DNA of 27,063 nucleotides from Haemophilus parahaemolyticus (GCF_018373095.1 NZ_JAHAHT010000014.1:1-27063), one strand, 5' to 3'; positions 13,398 to 21,982 are shown, counted from the first letter of the stretch. Made by a program: numbers and translations. Notes: generated by a model not told the origin, from the sequence alone.

Positions 13398-14252
13398 TTA
13401 ATTTGATGTATCAATCTCTTCAAATGATTTCACTAAATCATCAATCGCTTTCATTTGTGAAACGAAGGCTTCTAATTTAGAAAGTGGTAGAGCTGAGGGG
13501 CCATCACATTTTGCGTTGTTTGGATCTGGATGCGCTTCTAAGAAAAGCCCTGCTAAACCAATCGCCATACCTGCACGAGCAAGTTCTGTAACTTGATCGC
13601 GACGACCGCCAGAAGCTGCACCAAATGGATCACGGCATTGCAGTGAGTGAGTCACATCAAAAATCACAGGGCAACCCTTAGAGACTTTCTTCATAATGTT
13701 GAAGCCAAGCATATCCACAACTAAATTGTCGTAACCAAAGTTCGTTCCTCGGTCGCAAAGAATCACTTTGTCGTTACCACACTCTTCAATTTTCTCTACA
13801 ATATTTCCCATCTGGCCTGGGCTTAAGAATTGTGGTTTTTTCACGTTAATTACTGCACCTGTACGCGCCATCGCTTCAACTAAGTCGGTCTGGCGAGCTA
13901 AGAAAGCGGGTAACTGGATTACATCTACTACTTCCGAAACAGGTTGGCATTGATAGATTTCGTGCACATCAGTGATGATATTCACACCGAATGTATCTTT
14001 TAGTTCTTGGAAGATTTTTAACCCCTCTTCCATTCCTGGTCCACGGTAAGAGTGGATCGAAGAGCGGTTCGCTTTATCAAAAGAGGCTTTAAATACATAA
14101 GGCACGCCCAATTTTTGCGTAACTTCTACATATTTTTCACACACACGCATCGCCATATCACGGCTTTCTAATACGTTCATTCCACCAAACAGGGTGAATG
14201 GCTTGTTGTTCGCAACTTCAACGTTGCCAACTTTTACAATTTTATCGGTCAT
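13398..14252 (-). CDS. kdsA: 3-deoxy-8-phosphooctulonate synthase (KDO-8-P synthase)
   Basis: A 284-residue enzyme that condenses phosphoenolpyruvate with arabinose 5-phosphate to KDO-8-phosphate, needed for the lipopolysaccharide inner core. Family motifs in order: FTLFGGMNVLESRD near the N-terminus, FKASFDKANRSSIHSYRGPG (about 55-74), KKPQFLSPGQMGNIV, and FDVTHSLQCRDP with the substrate-binding GAASGGRRDQV loop. LFLEAHPDPNNAKCDGPSAL completes the site. It is the last gene of prmC-sirB1-kdsA, 32 bp after sirB1, an order shared with enterics and H. influenzae. Confidence 0.97.
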   Translation of the reverse strand: MTDKIVKVGNVEVANNKPFTLFGGMNVLESRDMAMRVCEKYVEVTQKLGVPYVFKASFDKANRSSIHSYRGPGMEEGLKIFQELKDTFGVNIITDVHEIYQCQPVSEVVDVIQLPAFLARQTDLVEAMARTGAVINVKKPQFLSPGQMGNIVEKIEECGNDKVILCDRGTNFGYDNLVVDMLGFNIMKKVSKGCPVIFDVTHSLQCRDPFGAASGGRRDQVTELARAGMAIGLAGLFLEAHPDPNNAKCDGPSALPLSKLEAFVSQMKAIDDLVKSFEEIDTSN

Positions 14253-14284
14253 TTTTAGTCCTTACGGTAATAAAATAGGGAAAA

Positions 14285-15154
14285 TTAGTGTAAAACTATC
14301 TCTTTGCCTTTTTGCTCAAGCTGCTTAATATCCATCTTTATCATCATCGCAGAAGGATCATCAGGGCATTGATCAACGAAATAGCTTAAATCTTCATAAG
14401 CTGCTTGGAAGCAATCCATCGTCGCAAAAATCATCCCACGATCACGAATTTCATACGGGTCATCAGGCGAGAAAATCAGGCGGAAGTTTATCATTTCTAG
14501 CACTTCTTGGAATTTTTTTTCTTTGGTTAATGCCATTTTAAAGAGCGTTTCTACCCGTTCTAATAATTCAAACGGCTCAGCTCGGCGAATTAAAACTGGT
14601 GTAACCAACACACCAACCATTGGTGGTTCGCCATCTAGCCATTTTTCTAAATCTTCAATGCTTAAAAACTTACCGTCTGCAGGGTTGATAAAAAGCGTTT
14701 CTTGGCGACCATCATAATGAGTAATTTCCGCACGCAAAATGATTTGTGTAGGGAAATTCACCGCAAACAGCGGAATGCCACATTTCGCCGCTAAATAGAG
14801 CAAAATTGCCGCAAAAGAGACGGGCATTCCTTGCTTAGTTTGCAAAACTTTATGTAGCACCAAATTATCGCTGTTGAAATAGTCGGTGTAGCGATAAGAA
14901 AATTTCATTTGGCAATAAATCACATCTAACAATTGATGCAATCTATCAAGCTCATTTTCGGCAGTAATGAGTGGTCTCACCTTGCGAACCAAAGCCGAAG
15001 TACGTGCACTACGTTGGCGAGGTGTTACGCTTTCATCCACAATTCCACCAATTCGATCCATCTCTTCATACAAAAACGTCTGCAATTTTTCATCACTTAT
15101 GGTGGTTTTCGGCGACTCCAGTTCTTGCAAAATTTCGTTAATAATATCGTCCAT
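14285..15154 (-). CDS. sirB1: SirB1 family protein (transglutaminase-like domain plus TPR)
   Basis: A 289-residue member of the SirB1/UPF0162 family. The N-terminal ~190 residues carry the transglutaminase-like fold, with the signature FNSDNLVLHKVLQTKQGMP and VSFAAILLYLAAKCGIPL. The cysteine expected in an active transglutaminase is Ser in VSFAAIL, as in this family, so enzyme activity is not implied. The C-terminal ~90 residues (DRGMIFATMDCFQAAYEDLSYFVDQCPDDP) form TPR-like repeats. The molecular role is not known. It sits between prmC (37 bp gap) and kdsA (32 bp gap) in a conserved cluster. Confidence 0.88.
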   Translation of the reverse strand: MDDIINEILQELESPKTTISDEKLQTFLYEEMDRIGGIVDESVTPRQRSARTSALVRKVRPLITAENELDRLHQLLDVIYCQMKFSYRYTDYFNSDNLVLHKVLQTKQGMPVSFAAILLYLAAKCGIPLFAVNFPTQIILRAEITHYDGRQETLFINPADGKFLSIEDLEKWLDGEPPMVGVLVTPVLIRRAEPFELLERVETLFKMALTKEKKFQEVLEMINFRLIFSPDDPYEIRDRGMIFATMDCFQAAYEDLSYFVDQCPDDPSAMMIKMDIKQLEQKGKEIVLH

Positions 15155-15191
15155 TTGTCCTTCTTTTTTATTCTTTTTTACTTTTCTAGCT

Positions 15192-16055
15192 TTATTTCTC
15201 AGCCTTAGTAATACGATCTAAATTGGCATAATCTTGGAAAGTTTCAACCGCTTGCCAATGATTTTGGCGGAATATATGTTGTACATCGCGTGCTTGTTGC
15301 CAACCGTGTTCTAAAAATAACGCCCCATTTGGCTTTAAATAAAGCGGTGCATTTTCGATAATCTTTTGCAAATCTCTCAAACCATGATTATCTGACACCA
15401 ATGCGGTTAAAGGCTCAAACCGCACATCGCCAATCTGCAAATTTTCATCTTCCGCATCAATATAAGGCGGGTTACTTACAATCAAATCAAACTGCTGATT
15501 TCCTAATGTGGAAAACCAATCGCTTTGCTGAAAACGAGCATTTTCAATCTGCAACGTTTGGCGATTACTTTCCGCAAGTACTACCACTTCGGGCTTAAAA
15601 TCGACACCTAACACTTGTGCTTTCTGCTTTAATTCGGAAGCTAGTGCCAGTGCAATTGCCCCTGTCCCTGTACCTAAATCTAAAATTTGCAAACTTTCTT
15701 GACTTTCCAACCGCTTGCTTGCCCAATCTAATGCGACTTCAACCAATCGCTCCGTATCTGGGCGAGGAATAAGGGTTTCAGACGAAACTTTTAATGGCAA
15801 AGACCAAAACTCTTTTTCACCTAAAATATACGCCATTGGCTCTCCTTTCGTGCGGCGTTCCAACATCTGATTTATCTGATTTTGCTCTGCTTCATTCAGC
15901 TCTGTTTCTCCAAATGCAAAAATCGCAGAACGCGAGCGTTTTGTCACCGCTTGTAATAGCAAGTTCGCATCTAATTTCGCATTCAGATAAGGATCTTGGC
16001 TTAATTTTTCGGTTAATAATTGAGTGGCATAAGTTAGCCAGTCGGAATAGGTCAT
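15192..16055 (-). CDS. prmC: Peptide chain release factor N5-glutamine methyltransferase
   Basis: A 287-residue class I SAM-dependent methyltransferase that methylates the Gln of the GGQ motif in release factors RF1 and RF2. The N-terminal helical substrate-binding part ends at EFWSLPLKVSSETLIPRPDTE. The SAM loop is ILDLGTGTGAIALALA, and the catalytic SNPPYID motif follows. In many relatives prmC lies directly behind prfA. Here prfA is about 8.6 kb away, near dnaA. The first gene of prmC-sirB1-kdsA; several USS cores fall in its sequence. Confidence 0.96.
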   Translation of the reverse strand: MTYSDWLTYATQLLTEKLSQDPYLNAKLDANLLLQAVTKRSRSAIFAFGETELNEAEQNQINQMLERRTKGEPMAYILGEKEFWSLPLKVSSETLIPRPDTERLVEVALDWASKRLESQESLQILDLGTGTGAIALALASELKQKAQVLGVDFKPEVVVLAESNRQTLQIENARFQQSDWFSTLGNQQFDLIVSNPPYIDAEDENLQIGDVRFEPLTALVSDNHGLRDLQKIIENAPLYLKPNGALFLEHGWQQARDVQHIFRQNHWQAVETFQDYANLDRITKAEK

Positions 16056-16159
16056 ATTAGGTTTTATCAGTAGAGAATGATGTTAGGATAGCATATATAG
16101 TCCAAATAAAAAAATAGCACAGAATGTGTTGAAGCACACCATAATAAGTCAGCTTTTTG

Positions 16160-16927
16160 CTACTTTAAAATAAACATCGGAGTATCACTAATCGGATCGC
16201 GGTGTATGATCACATCAAGATCAAATACTTCTTTTAGTAGGGCTTCAGTCATTACTTCATCAGGAGTACCTTGTGCTATTACTTTTCCTTTTTTCATCAC
16301 GATTAAATGATCGCAATAACGGCAGGCTTGGTTGAGATCGTGTAAGACGGTAATCACCGTTTTGCCGTTTTGCTGCATCTGACGCATCATATTCATCAGT
16401 TCTGCTTGGCGGTTAAGATCTAAATAGGTAGTAGGTTCGTCCAATAGCACTAAATCAGCATCTTGTGCCAATGTCATCGCCAAAAAGACCCGTTGTTGCT
16501 GACCGCCTGATAAATCAGATATTAACTGCTCAGCAAGTTCGGTTGTTTGGGTTTGTCGCATTGCCCAATCGACTAATTCTTCATCTTTAGCATTGAGCTT
16601 GCCCCAAAGATTGAGATAAGGCGAGCGCCCATAAGCGACTAATTCACGTACTTTGATACCTTCTGGCACAAGGTGTTGCTGTGGCAGAAATGCGAGTTCT
16701 TGGGCATATTCTTTAGGACTTTTTTGCCAAATATCATCACCTTTATGGGTGATTTTCCCTGCTTTGGGTTTGAGCAATCTTGCTACCGCTTTTAAGGTAG
16801 TGGATTTACAGCAACCATTCGGACCGATTAAAGCGATCACTTTGTTTTTGGGAAAGCTCAGCGATAAATCTTTTACGACAATCTTATCTTGATAGCCTAA
16901 ATGTAAATTATGAATTTCAATTGTCAT
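16160..16927 (-). CDS. fecE: Iron-chelate ABC transporter ATP-binding protein, FecE-like
   Basis: A 255-residue ATPase of the iron-siderophore class that powers import through the FecC/FecD channel. The signature LSGGQ (139-143), Walker B LVLLDE (159-164) and the switch His196 are normal. The Walker A motif is GPNGCCKST (35-43), where Cys40 replaces the Gly that comes just before the catalytic Lys; the codon at 16810-16808 is TGT instead of GGT. This Gly is nearly invariant, so the change could impair ATP binding or be a sequencing error. The start overlaps the fecD stop (TAATG). It is the last gene of the operon. Confidence 0.9.
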   Translation of the reverse strand: MTIEIHNLHLGYQDKIVVKDLSLSFPKNKVIALIGPNGCCKSTTLKAVARLLKPKAGKITHKGDDIWQKSPKEYAQELAFLPQQHLVPEGIKVRELVAYGRSPYLNLWGKLNAKDEELVDWAMRQTQTTELAEQLISDLSGGQQQRVFLAMTLAQDADLVLLDEPTTYLDLNRQAELMNMMRQMQQNGKTVITVLHDLNQACRYCDHLIVMKKGKVIAQGTPDEVMTEALLKEVFDLDVIIHRDPISDTPMFILK

Positions 16928-17910
16928 TATTTAGTTCTCATCAATAAGTAGAAGAAATAAGGAGCGCCAATAATAGCAGTTAGAATGCCTGCTGGTAGTT
17001 CTGTTGGCGGATCAATAATGCGAGCTAAAATATCGGCAATTTGTAGCAAAACTGCCCCAATCAGCACGGCAGCGAGTAATAAAGTGTGGTGTCTACCACC
17101 CACCAAACGGCGAGCCAGATGTGGTGCTACCAAGCCTAGAAAGGCAATTGGTCCACAAATTGCTACAGCAGTAGTGGAAAGTGCGACAGCAAGCACTAAC
17201 ACGCTAACTTGCACTTTATTCACCGTAACGCCTAAGGTAGCGGCTTTATTTTCACCTAGTCCGAGCGTATCGAGATCACGACATAAAATAAACGGCAATG
17301 GCAATAATACCAATACCCACGGGAGAGCTACATTCAAATATGACCAGCTTCTGCCCCACAGGCTACCTGTAAGCCAAAGCATCGCTGTGTTAATTTCCAC
17401 AGGGTTAGTGAGCATTAAATAATGGCTAATCGCTGCCCAAAGTGCGGAGAGTGCTACGCCGATAATCGCCATTTTAAGCGGTCGGAAATTAAAACCACAA
17501 ACAATCCATAAAATTACAAAAGATAACACGCCACCTAAAAAAGCGAAAATTGGCATCCAGTAAAATGCCAGGTTGGGTAAGAACATTAACACAGAAACGG
17601 CGACTAACCCAGCGGCATTATTGATACCTAAAATATCAGGTGAGGCAAGAGGATTACGTACTACACTTTGCACCAATACGCCTGAAATCGCTAAGGCACC
17701 ACCTAATAAAATTGCCAACACCGCACGCGGCAAGCGATATTCCATCAGTGTGAAATAGTTTTTATCGCCTGGGTGGAACGCATTTTTTATTTCTTCAAAA
17801 GAAAGTGTGTAGGTACCTAATCGAATGCTTAATAAAAACAGTCCGAACATTAGCCCACAGGCAATCACATAAAAAGCGATTTTGTGAAAAGAGCTTTGCG
17901 TTTTCGCCAT
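16927..17910 (-). CDS. fecD: Iron-chelate ABC transporter permease, FecD-like
   Basis: A 327-residue inner-membrane permease of the FecCD/BtuC family with about ten hydrophobic segments. Family motifs include YRLPRAVLAILLGGALAISGVLVQ, NPLASPDILGINNAAG and GPIAFLGLVAPHLAR, the last being the loop that contacts the ATPase. The closing sequence DPPTELPAGILTAIIGAPYFFYLL is also typical. It pairs with FecC as a heterodimer. Both ends overlap neighbours as TAATG, so the genes should be translationally coupled. Confidence 0.93.
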   Translation of the reverse strand: MAKTQSSFHKIAFYVIACGLMFGLFLLSIRLGTYTLSFEEIKNAFHPGDKNYFTLMEYRLPRAVLAILLGGALAISGVLVQSVVRNPLASPDILGINNAAGLVAVSVLMFLPNLAFYWMPIFAFLGGVLSFVILWIVCGFNFRPLKMAIIGVALSALWAAISHYLMLTNPVEINTAMLWLTGSLWGRSWSYLNVALPWVLVLLPLPFILCRDLDTLGLGENKAATLGVTVNKVQVSVLVLAVALSTTAVAICGPIAFLGLVAPHLARRLVGGRHHTLLLAAVLIGAVLLQIADILARIIDPPTELPAGILTAIIGAPYFFYLLMRTK

Positions 17911-18899
17911 TAGTTTCTTCCCCGAGCAAAAAAGACAAATACTGGTGCACCAATTAAGGCTAACAATGCCCCAGCAGGCACTTCACTTGGGAAATTAACA
18001 GCACGGGCAATAGTATCTGCCACCAGCATTAGAATCGCACCAAGTAACATCGACATTGGTAATACTTTGCGTAAATCATAACCAATCCAATAACGTGCCA
18101 AGTGTGGCACGAGCAAGCCAATAAATGCCACAGGACCTGCCACGCTCACGCAAGAGCCGACAATCAATAACCCCATAATGTTGGCATACCAGCGGACACG
18201 AAACAGATTGATACCTAAAGAACGGGCGGATTCATCACTTAGGTTTAGCAAATTCAAGCGACTAGCGGAAAACAAGCAATAAAGTGCGGTCAATATAAAG
18301 AACGGAAATAGCGTGTACCATTCATTCCAACGAGCATGAGAAATTCCTCCAGCTAACCAGCTCATAATTCCGAAAGCGTGATCTTCTGCGATAATCAACA
18401 CCATTTTTGTCAGTGCCGCACAAAGGAGTGATACCGCAATCCCAGCTAAAATCACCCGATTACGATCACCGTTGTTATCTTTCCAGCCATTACTAATCAG
18501 TATCACCACCAGCCAGCTAATACCACCACCCACGCTTGCCACTAACGCAATGCTATAGCCTGAGAGCAATACGGGGCTAAAGGCACTGGCAGTCACCATC
18601 GCCAAACTTGCACCCGAATTCACGCTTAAAAGTGAAGGAGATGCAAGCGGATTTCGAGTAATGGTTTGTAACAACGTCCCAGCCACTGCAAGGTTAGCCC
18701 CTAAAATCATGCCCACTAAGGCTCGAGGGAAACGCAAATCCGTGACGGTGATTTTAGCGAGATCATCTGCATTAGGGAAAAAGGCTTTAAGTGCTGCAAG
18801 CGGTCGAATTTCGATTGGATAATACAAAAACAGGCTTCCCCATAATAGGAAAGCCAGAAGACACAGGGGAAGCCCCCAACGAAAAGCTGTGTTCATCAT
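17910..18899 (-). CDS. fecC: Iron-chelate ABC transporter permease, FecC-like
   Basis: A 329-residue multi-pass permease, homologous to FecD and its partner. LRFPRALVGMILGANLAVAGTLLQ, NPLASPSLLSVNSGASLAM and GPVAFIGLLVPHLARYW show the family. The reading frame starts MMNTAFRWGLP at 18899, overlapping the fecB stop as TAATG. It contains an H. influenzae-type USS (18281-18290) and, near the start, an Actinobacillus-type one (18797-18804). Confidence 0.93.
   Translation of the reverse strand: MMNTAFRWGLPLCLLAFLLWGSLFLYYPIEIRPLAALKAFFPNADDLAKITVTDLRFPRALVGMILGANLAVAGTLLQTITRNPLASPSLLSVNSGASLAMVTASAFSPVLLSGYSIALVASVGGGISWLVVILISNGWKDNNGDRNRVILAGIAVSLLCAALTKMVLIIAEDHAFGIMSWLAGGISHARWNEWYTLFPFFILTALYCLFSASRLNLLNLSDESARSLGINLFRVRWYANIMGLLIVGSCVSVAGPVAFIGLLVPHLARYWIGYDLRKVLPMSMLLGAILMLVADTIARAVNFPSEVPAGALLALIGAPVFVFFARGRN
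18281..18298 (+). repeat. H. influenzae-type uptake signal in fecC
   Basis: AAAGTGCGGTCAATATAA fits the full Hin USS consensus, core plus AT-rich tail. Confidence 0.8.
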
Positions 18900-19792
18900 T
18901 ATGGTTGTTTTACGAAAGCTTCAATTTGTTTCGCCATAAGTTTGCTTGCTTCAAGTCCACGACCACGAGCCCACATATCGCTATCTACACTATACACGTG
19001 GTTAGCTTTCACGGCAGGAATAGCTTGCCAGAGTGGCTCTTTTTCCCATTTGCGAGCAATGCTTTCATCACGATAGTGAGCAATAAAGAGATATTCTGGT
19101 TTTTCAAGCACTAATTGCTCCAAATTCACTTCCACAAAGGCTTGATTCGTATTTGGTAATTGAGTTGGGACAAAGCCTAATACGGCTAAGAGACTACCTA
19201 CATAGCCGTTAGTATTTTGTAGGTTGAATTTATCTTCACGAGAAGTACCAAAAGAGGCTTTTTTACCTCGCACTCCTAAGTTTTTCGCAATATTTACCAC
19301 GAATTCATTATGTTCGGCAATTTTTGTTTTCATTTCGCTACTTTTACCTACAAGATCACCAATTTTTTGTGCAGTTTCAAGATTGCCTTGATAGCTTTCA
19401 TGACGAGAGTCAAACATCACCGTTGGTGCAATTTTTTTCAACTCTTCAAACACAGCTGTGTGACGAGATGGATCGGCAATAATTAAATCGGGTTTAAGTG
19501 AGGCAATTACTTCTAGGCTAGGTTGTGAACGTGTGCCGACTGATTTCCACGGCTGAATTTTGTTACGCACTTCAGGCAAAATACGCTCAATTTTGTTGTC
19601 ATCCGCCACACCTACAGGACTAACACCCACTTGAGCAAGGGCATCCACAAAAGAATACTCTAATGCCACGATTTTGCTTGGCGTTTTATCTAATGTGAAA
19701 TCACCATTGGCATCTTTCACCGTAACAGCAGAAGCTAAGCCTGATGCCACTAATAATGCACCAGCAAATACAGTTTTGAGTAATTTTTGCAT
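18899..19792 (-). CDS. fecB: Iron-chelate periplasmic binding protein, FecB-like
   Basis: A 297-residue class III periplasmic binding protein. The Sec signal peptide is cleaved after about residue 22 (GLASA-VTV). Long stretches parallel E. coli FecB, the ferric-citrate binder: VALEYSFVDALAQVGVSPVG, RILPEVRNKIQPWKSVGTRS, and PDLIIADPSRH. FIAHYRDESIARKWEKEPLW and SVDSDMWARGRGLEA in the C-lobe also match. Ferric dicitrate is therefore the best guess for the ligand, but related ferric chelates are possible. It leads fecBCDE and has a Fur-like site upstream. No outer-membrane receptor fecA or fecIR regulators are in the window. Confidence 0.92.
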   Translation of the reverse strand: MQKLLKTVFAGALLVASGLASAVTVKDANGDFTLDKTPSKIVALEYSFVDALAQVGVSPVGVADDNKIERILPEVRNKIQPWKSVGTRSQPSLEVIASLKPDLIIADPSRHTAVFEELKKIAPTVMFDSRHESYQGNLETAQKIGDLVGKSSEMKTKIAEHNEFVVNIAKNLGVRGKKASFGTSREDKFNLQNTNGYVGSLLAVLGFVPTQLPNTNQAFVEVNLEQLVLEKPEYLFIAHYRDESIARKWEKEPLWQAIPAVKANHVYSVDSDMWARGRGLEASKLMAKQIEAFVKQP

Positions 19793-19833
19793 ATAAACTC
19801 CTTTGAATAGATTTAATGTATAAAGACGCTCCG

Positions 19834-19872
19834 ATTATACGATAAAAAATCGCAAATGAGAACAGTTCTTTT
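19834..19872 (-). promoter_or_regulatory. fecB promoter with overlapping Fur-like box
   Basis: A perfect -10 (TATAAT, 19834-19839 as ATTATA on the plus strand) lies about 42 bp before fecB. Its -35 region overlaps AAATGAGAACAGTTCTTTT (19854-19872), with the dyad GAGAAC-A-GTTCTT, close to Fur sites of the AATGAGAA type. Repression by iron-loaded Fur is the expected control. Confidence 0.6.
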
Positions 19873-19918
19873 TTTTCAGAATATTATCTAGATATAGACA
19901 TATTAAAATGCCTCATAA

Positions 19919-19955
19919 ACATAAAGGGAGCTTATATGATCTGCTCCCCTTATGT
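19919..19955. repeat. Inverted repeat between fecB and the proB relic
   Basis: ACATAAAGGGAGC (19919-19931) pairs at 12 of 13 bases with GCTCCCCTTATGT (19943-19955), loop 11 nt. No T-tract follows on either strand, so a classic terminator is unlikely. It may be a remnant of an older gene end or a small repeat. Confidence 0.5.
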
Positions 19956-19994
19956 TCTCGGTTACATATGTAGTGATAGAAATTGTAGTAATAG

Positions 19995-20260
19995 TTGTCA
20001 TATTACCGTAAGTTAATTCACCGAATGATTTGTGACCAAATCCAGTTAATCCGTGCCGACATTGATGACCACAAACGTTTCTTAAATGCCCGCGATGTGC
20101 TCAATACCTTGCTTGAACAAAAAATTATCCCTGTTATCAACAAAAATAATGCCGTAGCAATCGAAGAGTTTAGATTGGATTTTTAAAGACGGGGATTTGA
20201 GCTTTATTAGCAAAGAAACTGTACTTAATATATTAAAAGCCGCTATAACAACTCATTGAT
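19995..20260 (+). pseudogene. proB: Decayed glutamate 5-kinase (proB) fragment
   Basis: The frame from 19995 reads RKLIHRMICDQIQLI and then RADIDDHKRFLNARDVLNTL and LLEQKIIPVINKNNAVAIEE. This matches the middle of ProB, where E. coli has DRERFLNARDTLRALL and NNIVPVINENDAVA. After LDF a frameshift carries on as KDGDLSFISKETVLNIL. The N-terminal kinase part and everything after about residue 175 are missing, and the conserved NENDAVA is NKNNAVA, losing an acidic residue. The first codon is TTG with no ribosome site. It is a relic, not a gene. The ~570-bp gap from fecB to the next gene otherwise holds the Fur-type promoter and one inverted repeat. Confidence 0.75.
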
Positions 20261-20359
20261 GACATTAGGTTTAGAGCCACCACATAACATATTCAGACGT
20301 AAATAAAAATAACGCCTATTTCTTACAATGAATAGAAAGTAATAAGTCATTTTACCCGC

Positions 20360-20797
20360 TTAAACCCAACGTCTCACCGCTTTTTTATACGCTAAATATT
20401 CATTACCAAATTTTTGGGCTAACGCCTCTTCTTCTGGGAAGATTTGCAGCACGTTGATGAGCCAAATAAACAGTGGAAGCACCAATAGAGCAGTAACATT
20501 TTCAAGATAAATTGCAAATGCGACAAGAAAAATGGCGAGGCTGAGATACATCGGATTACGGCTAAAGCGATATATGCCCGTTTGGACAATATGGCTGGTT
20601 TGATTTGGATGAAGCGGGCTGATGGTCGTTTTAGCAAGACGGAATGAGATAACGCTTACTATGCCAATAACGCTACTTAATCCAACCAACATCACAATCA
20701 ACCAAGTTGCCTTTGGCAAGGTAAGGATAGTCGGCAAGCAATACATTATAGCCATACAAATCAGGCTTAACACAGGCGGTGGAATTTTGGTTTTCAT
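20360..20797 (-). CDS. Isoprenylcysteine carboxyl methyltransferase-like membrane protein
   Basis: A 145-residue protein with four to five membrane segments, of the ICMT/PEMT-like family that is common in bacteria with unknown substrates. The cofactor-binding pattern is present: QTGIYRFSRNPMYLSLAI (about 72-89), then EEEALAQKFGNEYLAYKKAVRRW at the C-terminus. I start it at ATG 20797, which overlaps the recF stop as ATGA and has GGGA 10 nt before it; a TTG at 20803 is less likely. It is therefore probably translated with recF. The usual fourth member of dnaA-dnaN-recF, gyrB, is missing here. Confidence 0.82.
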   Translation of the reverse strand: MKTKIPPPVLSLICMAIMYCLPTILTLPKATWLIVMLVGLSSVIGIVSVISFRLAKTTISPLHPNQTSHIVQTGIYRFSRNPMYLSLAIFLVAFAIYLENVTALLVLPLFIWLINVLQIFPEEEALAQKFGNEYLAYKKAVRRWV

Positions 20798-21876
20798 TTG
20801 CAAATTTTCCCTTGTTGAATTTCAAATAGTTGATCTTGCGAATTTTTCTGCCATTGCATCTGGCTTAATTGTTCTTGGGTAATGGCAGTCACAAAAACCT
20901 GTGATTGGCTTTCACGCAGACGTTGTGAGAGCAATTCACGTTTGACGGGATCAAGCTCCGAAGCAAAATCGTCAATCAAGAAAATACAAGGTTTCTCTTT
21001 CTCGGCAGTTAAATATTCACCTTGAGCTAATCGTAAGGCACACATTAAGAGCTTTAACTGCCCTCGAGAAAGTACATCTTCCACAGGCAAGCCGTTGGCT
21101 CGGAAGCGGAAATCCGCTTTTTGTGCACCTAACATTGTATAGCCTAGTGAGCGGTCGCGCTCAAAGCCTTGTTGTAAGATGTCAGTATAATCAGCACCTT
21201 TTTCCCAACCTTGATAAAAGCTGACTGAAACCTCTAATTCAGGTAAGAAAAAAGCACAATGACGGGCAATTTCAGGCGTAATAGCGGCAGCATATTCGGC
21301 ACGCATAGCGGTCACATTTTGAGCGGTTTTTACCAATTCAATATCCCAATGTTTCAACTCGTTGTAGTTTCGGACTTGCTGTAATGCGGCATTACGTTGT
21401 TTCAACAAACGTTTAAGATTGACCCATTGTGGATAAAAATCACTCTGTTGATGGAATAAGCCCCAATCTAAAAAAGCACGGCGATAGCTCGGCCCACCAT
21501 TGAGCAACGTTAATCCTTCAGGCGTGATCACTTGCATTGGTAAAAGATGGGCAAGATCGGCAATTTTGTTGCCATCTTCACCATTGATTTTAAGTATGGT
21601 ATTGCCCGAACGCTGTTTTTGTAGCCCAACCGTCCAGCTATGTTTTTCCTCATCAATTTTACCGTGCAAGACAAAATTTTCTGCCTCGTAATTGATTACA
21701 CGGTTGCTGATATGACTTTTAAACGAACGACCGTGCCCGAGGTAAAAAATCGCTTCAAGCAGGCTGGTTTTGCCGCTTCCATTGTGTCCGACGATAAAGT
21801 TGAAATTCGGGCTGAGATCGAGCTCAGCTGAGGAAATGTTACGGAAATTCTGAATGATAAGGCGAGATAGGGGCAT
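20794..21876 (-). CDS. recF: DNA replication and repair protein RecF
   Basis: A 360-residue SMC-like ATPase that, with RecO and RecR, directs RecA to single-strand gaps. It has the N-terminal Walker A (FIVGHNGSGKTSLLEAIFYL), the signature LSRGQLKLLMCALRLAQ, and Walker B (CIFLIDDFASELDPVKRELL). MPLSRLIIQNFRNISSAEL is the standard start. A 66-bp inverted repeat separates it from dnaN (137-bp gap), and the small methyltransferase-like gene overlaps its end. Confidence 0.96.
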   Translation of the reverse strand: MPLSRLIIQNFRNISSAELDLSPNFNFIVGHNGSGKTSLLEAIFYLGHGRSFKSHISNRVINYEAENFVLHGKIDEEKHSWTVGLQKQRSGNTILKINGEDGNKIADLAHLLPMQVITPEGLTLLNGGPSYRRAFLDWGLFHQQSDFYPQWVNLKRLLKQRNAALQQVRNYNELKHWDIELVKTAQNVTAMRAEYAAAITPEIARHCAFFLPELEVSVSFYQGWEKGADYTDILQQGFERDRSLGYTMLGAQKADFRFRANGLPVEDVLSRGQLKLLMCALRLAQGEYLTAEKEKPCIFLIDDFASELDPVKRELLSQRLRESQSQVFVTAITQEQLSQMQWQKNSQDQLFEIQQGKICK

Positions 21877-21916
21877 AGAAAGTTCTGATGATTAAAAGGA
21901 TGATTAACATCACTTT

Positions 21917-21982
21917 CGTAGGGGAGGGGGTTATCCCGTCCCAATTAAAGAATATTGGGCGGGGATAAACCCCGCCCCTACG
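21917..21982. repeat. GC-rich palindromic repeat between dnaN and recF
   Basis: The left arm CGTAGGGGAGGGGGTTATCC (from 21917) pairs with the right arm GGATAAACCCCGCCCCTACG (ending 21982). The inner CCCGTCCCAAT and ATTGGGCGGG also pair, for about 29 bp per arm with few mismatches and an 8-nt loop. It is far more GC-rich than its surroundings and looks like a dispersed intergenic palindromic element. Confidence 0.75.

Noticed and set aside
16056..16159. Terminator after fecE
   Set aside because: On the minus strand TGTGCTTC and TGTGCTAT are direct, not inverted, repeats; only a 4-bp stem can form before the T-run, so I do not call it.
16985..17422. Plus-strand open frame opposite fecD
   Set aside because: It is the antisense shadow of a well-supported permease gene, with composition unlike a real protein.
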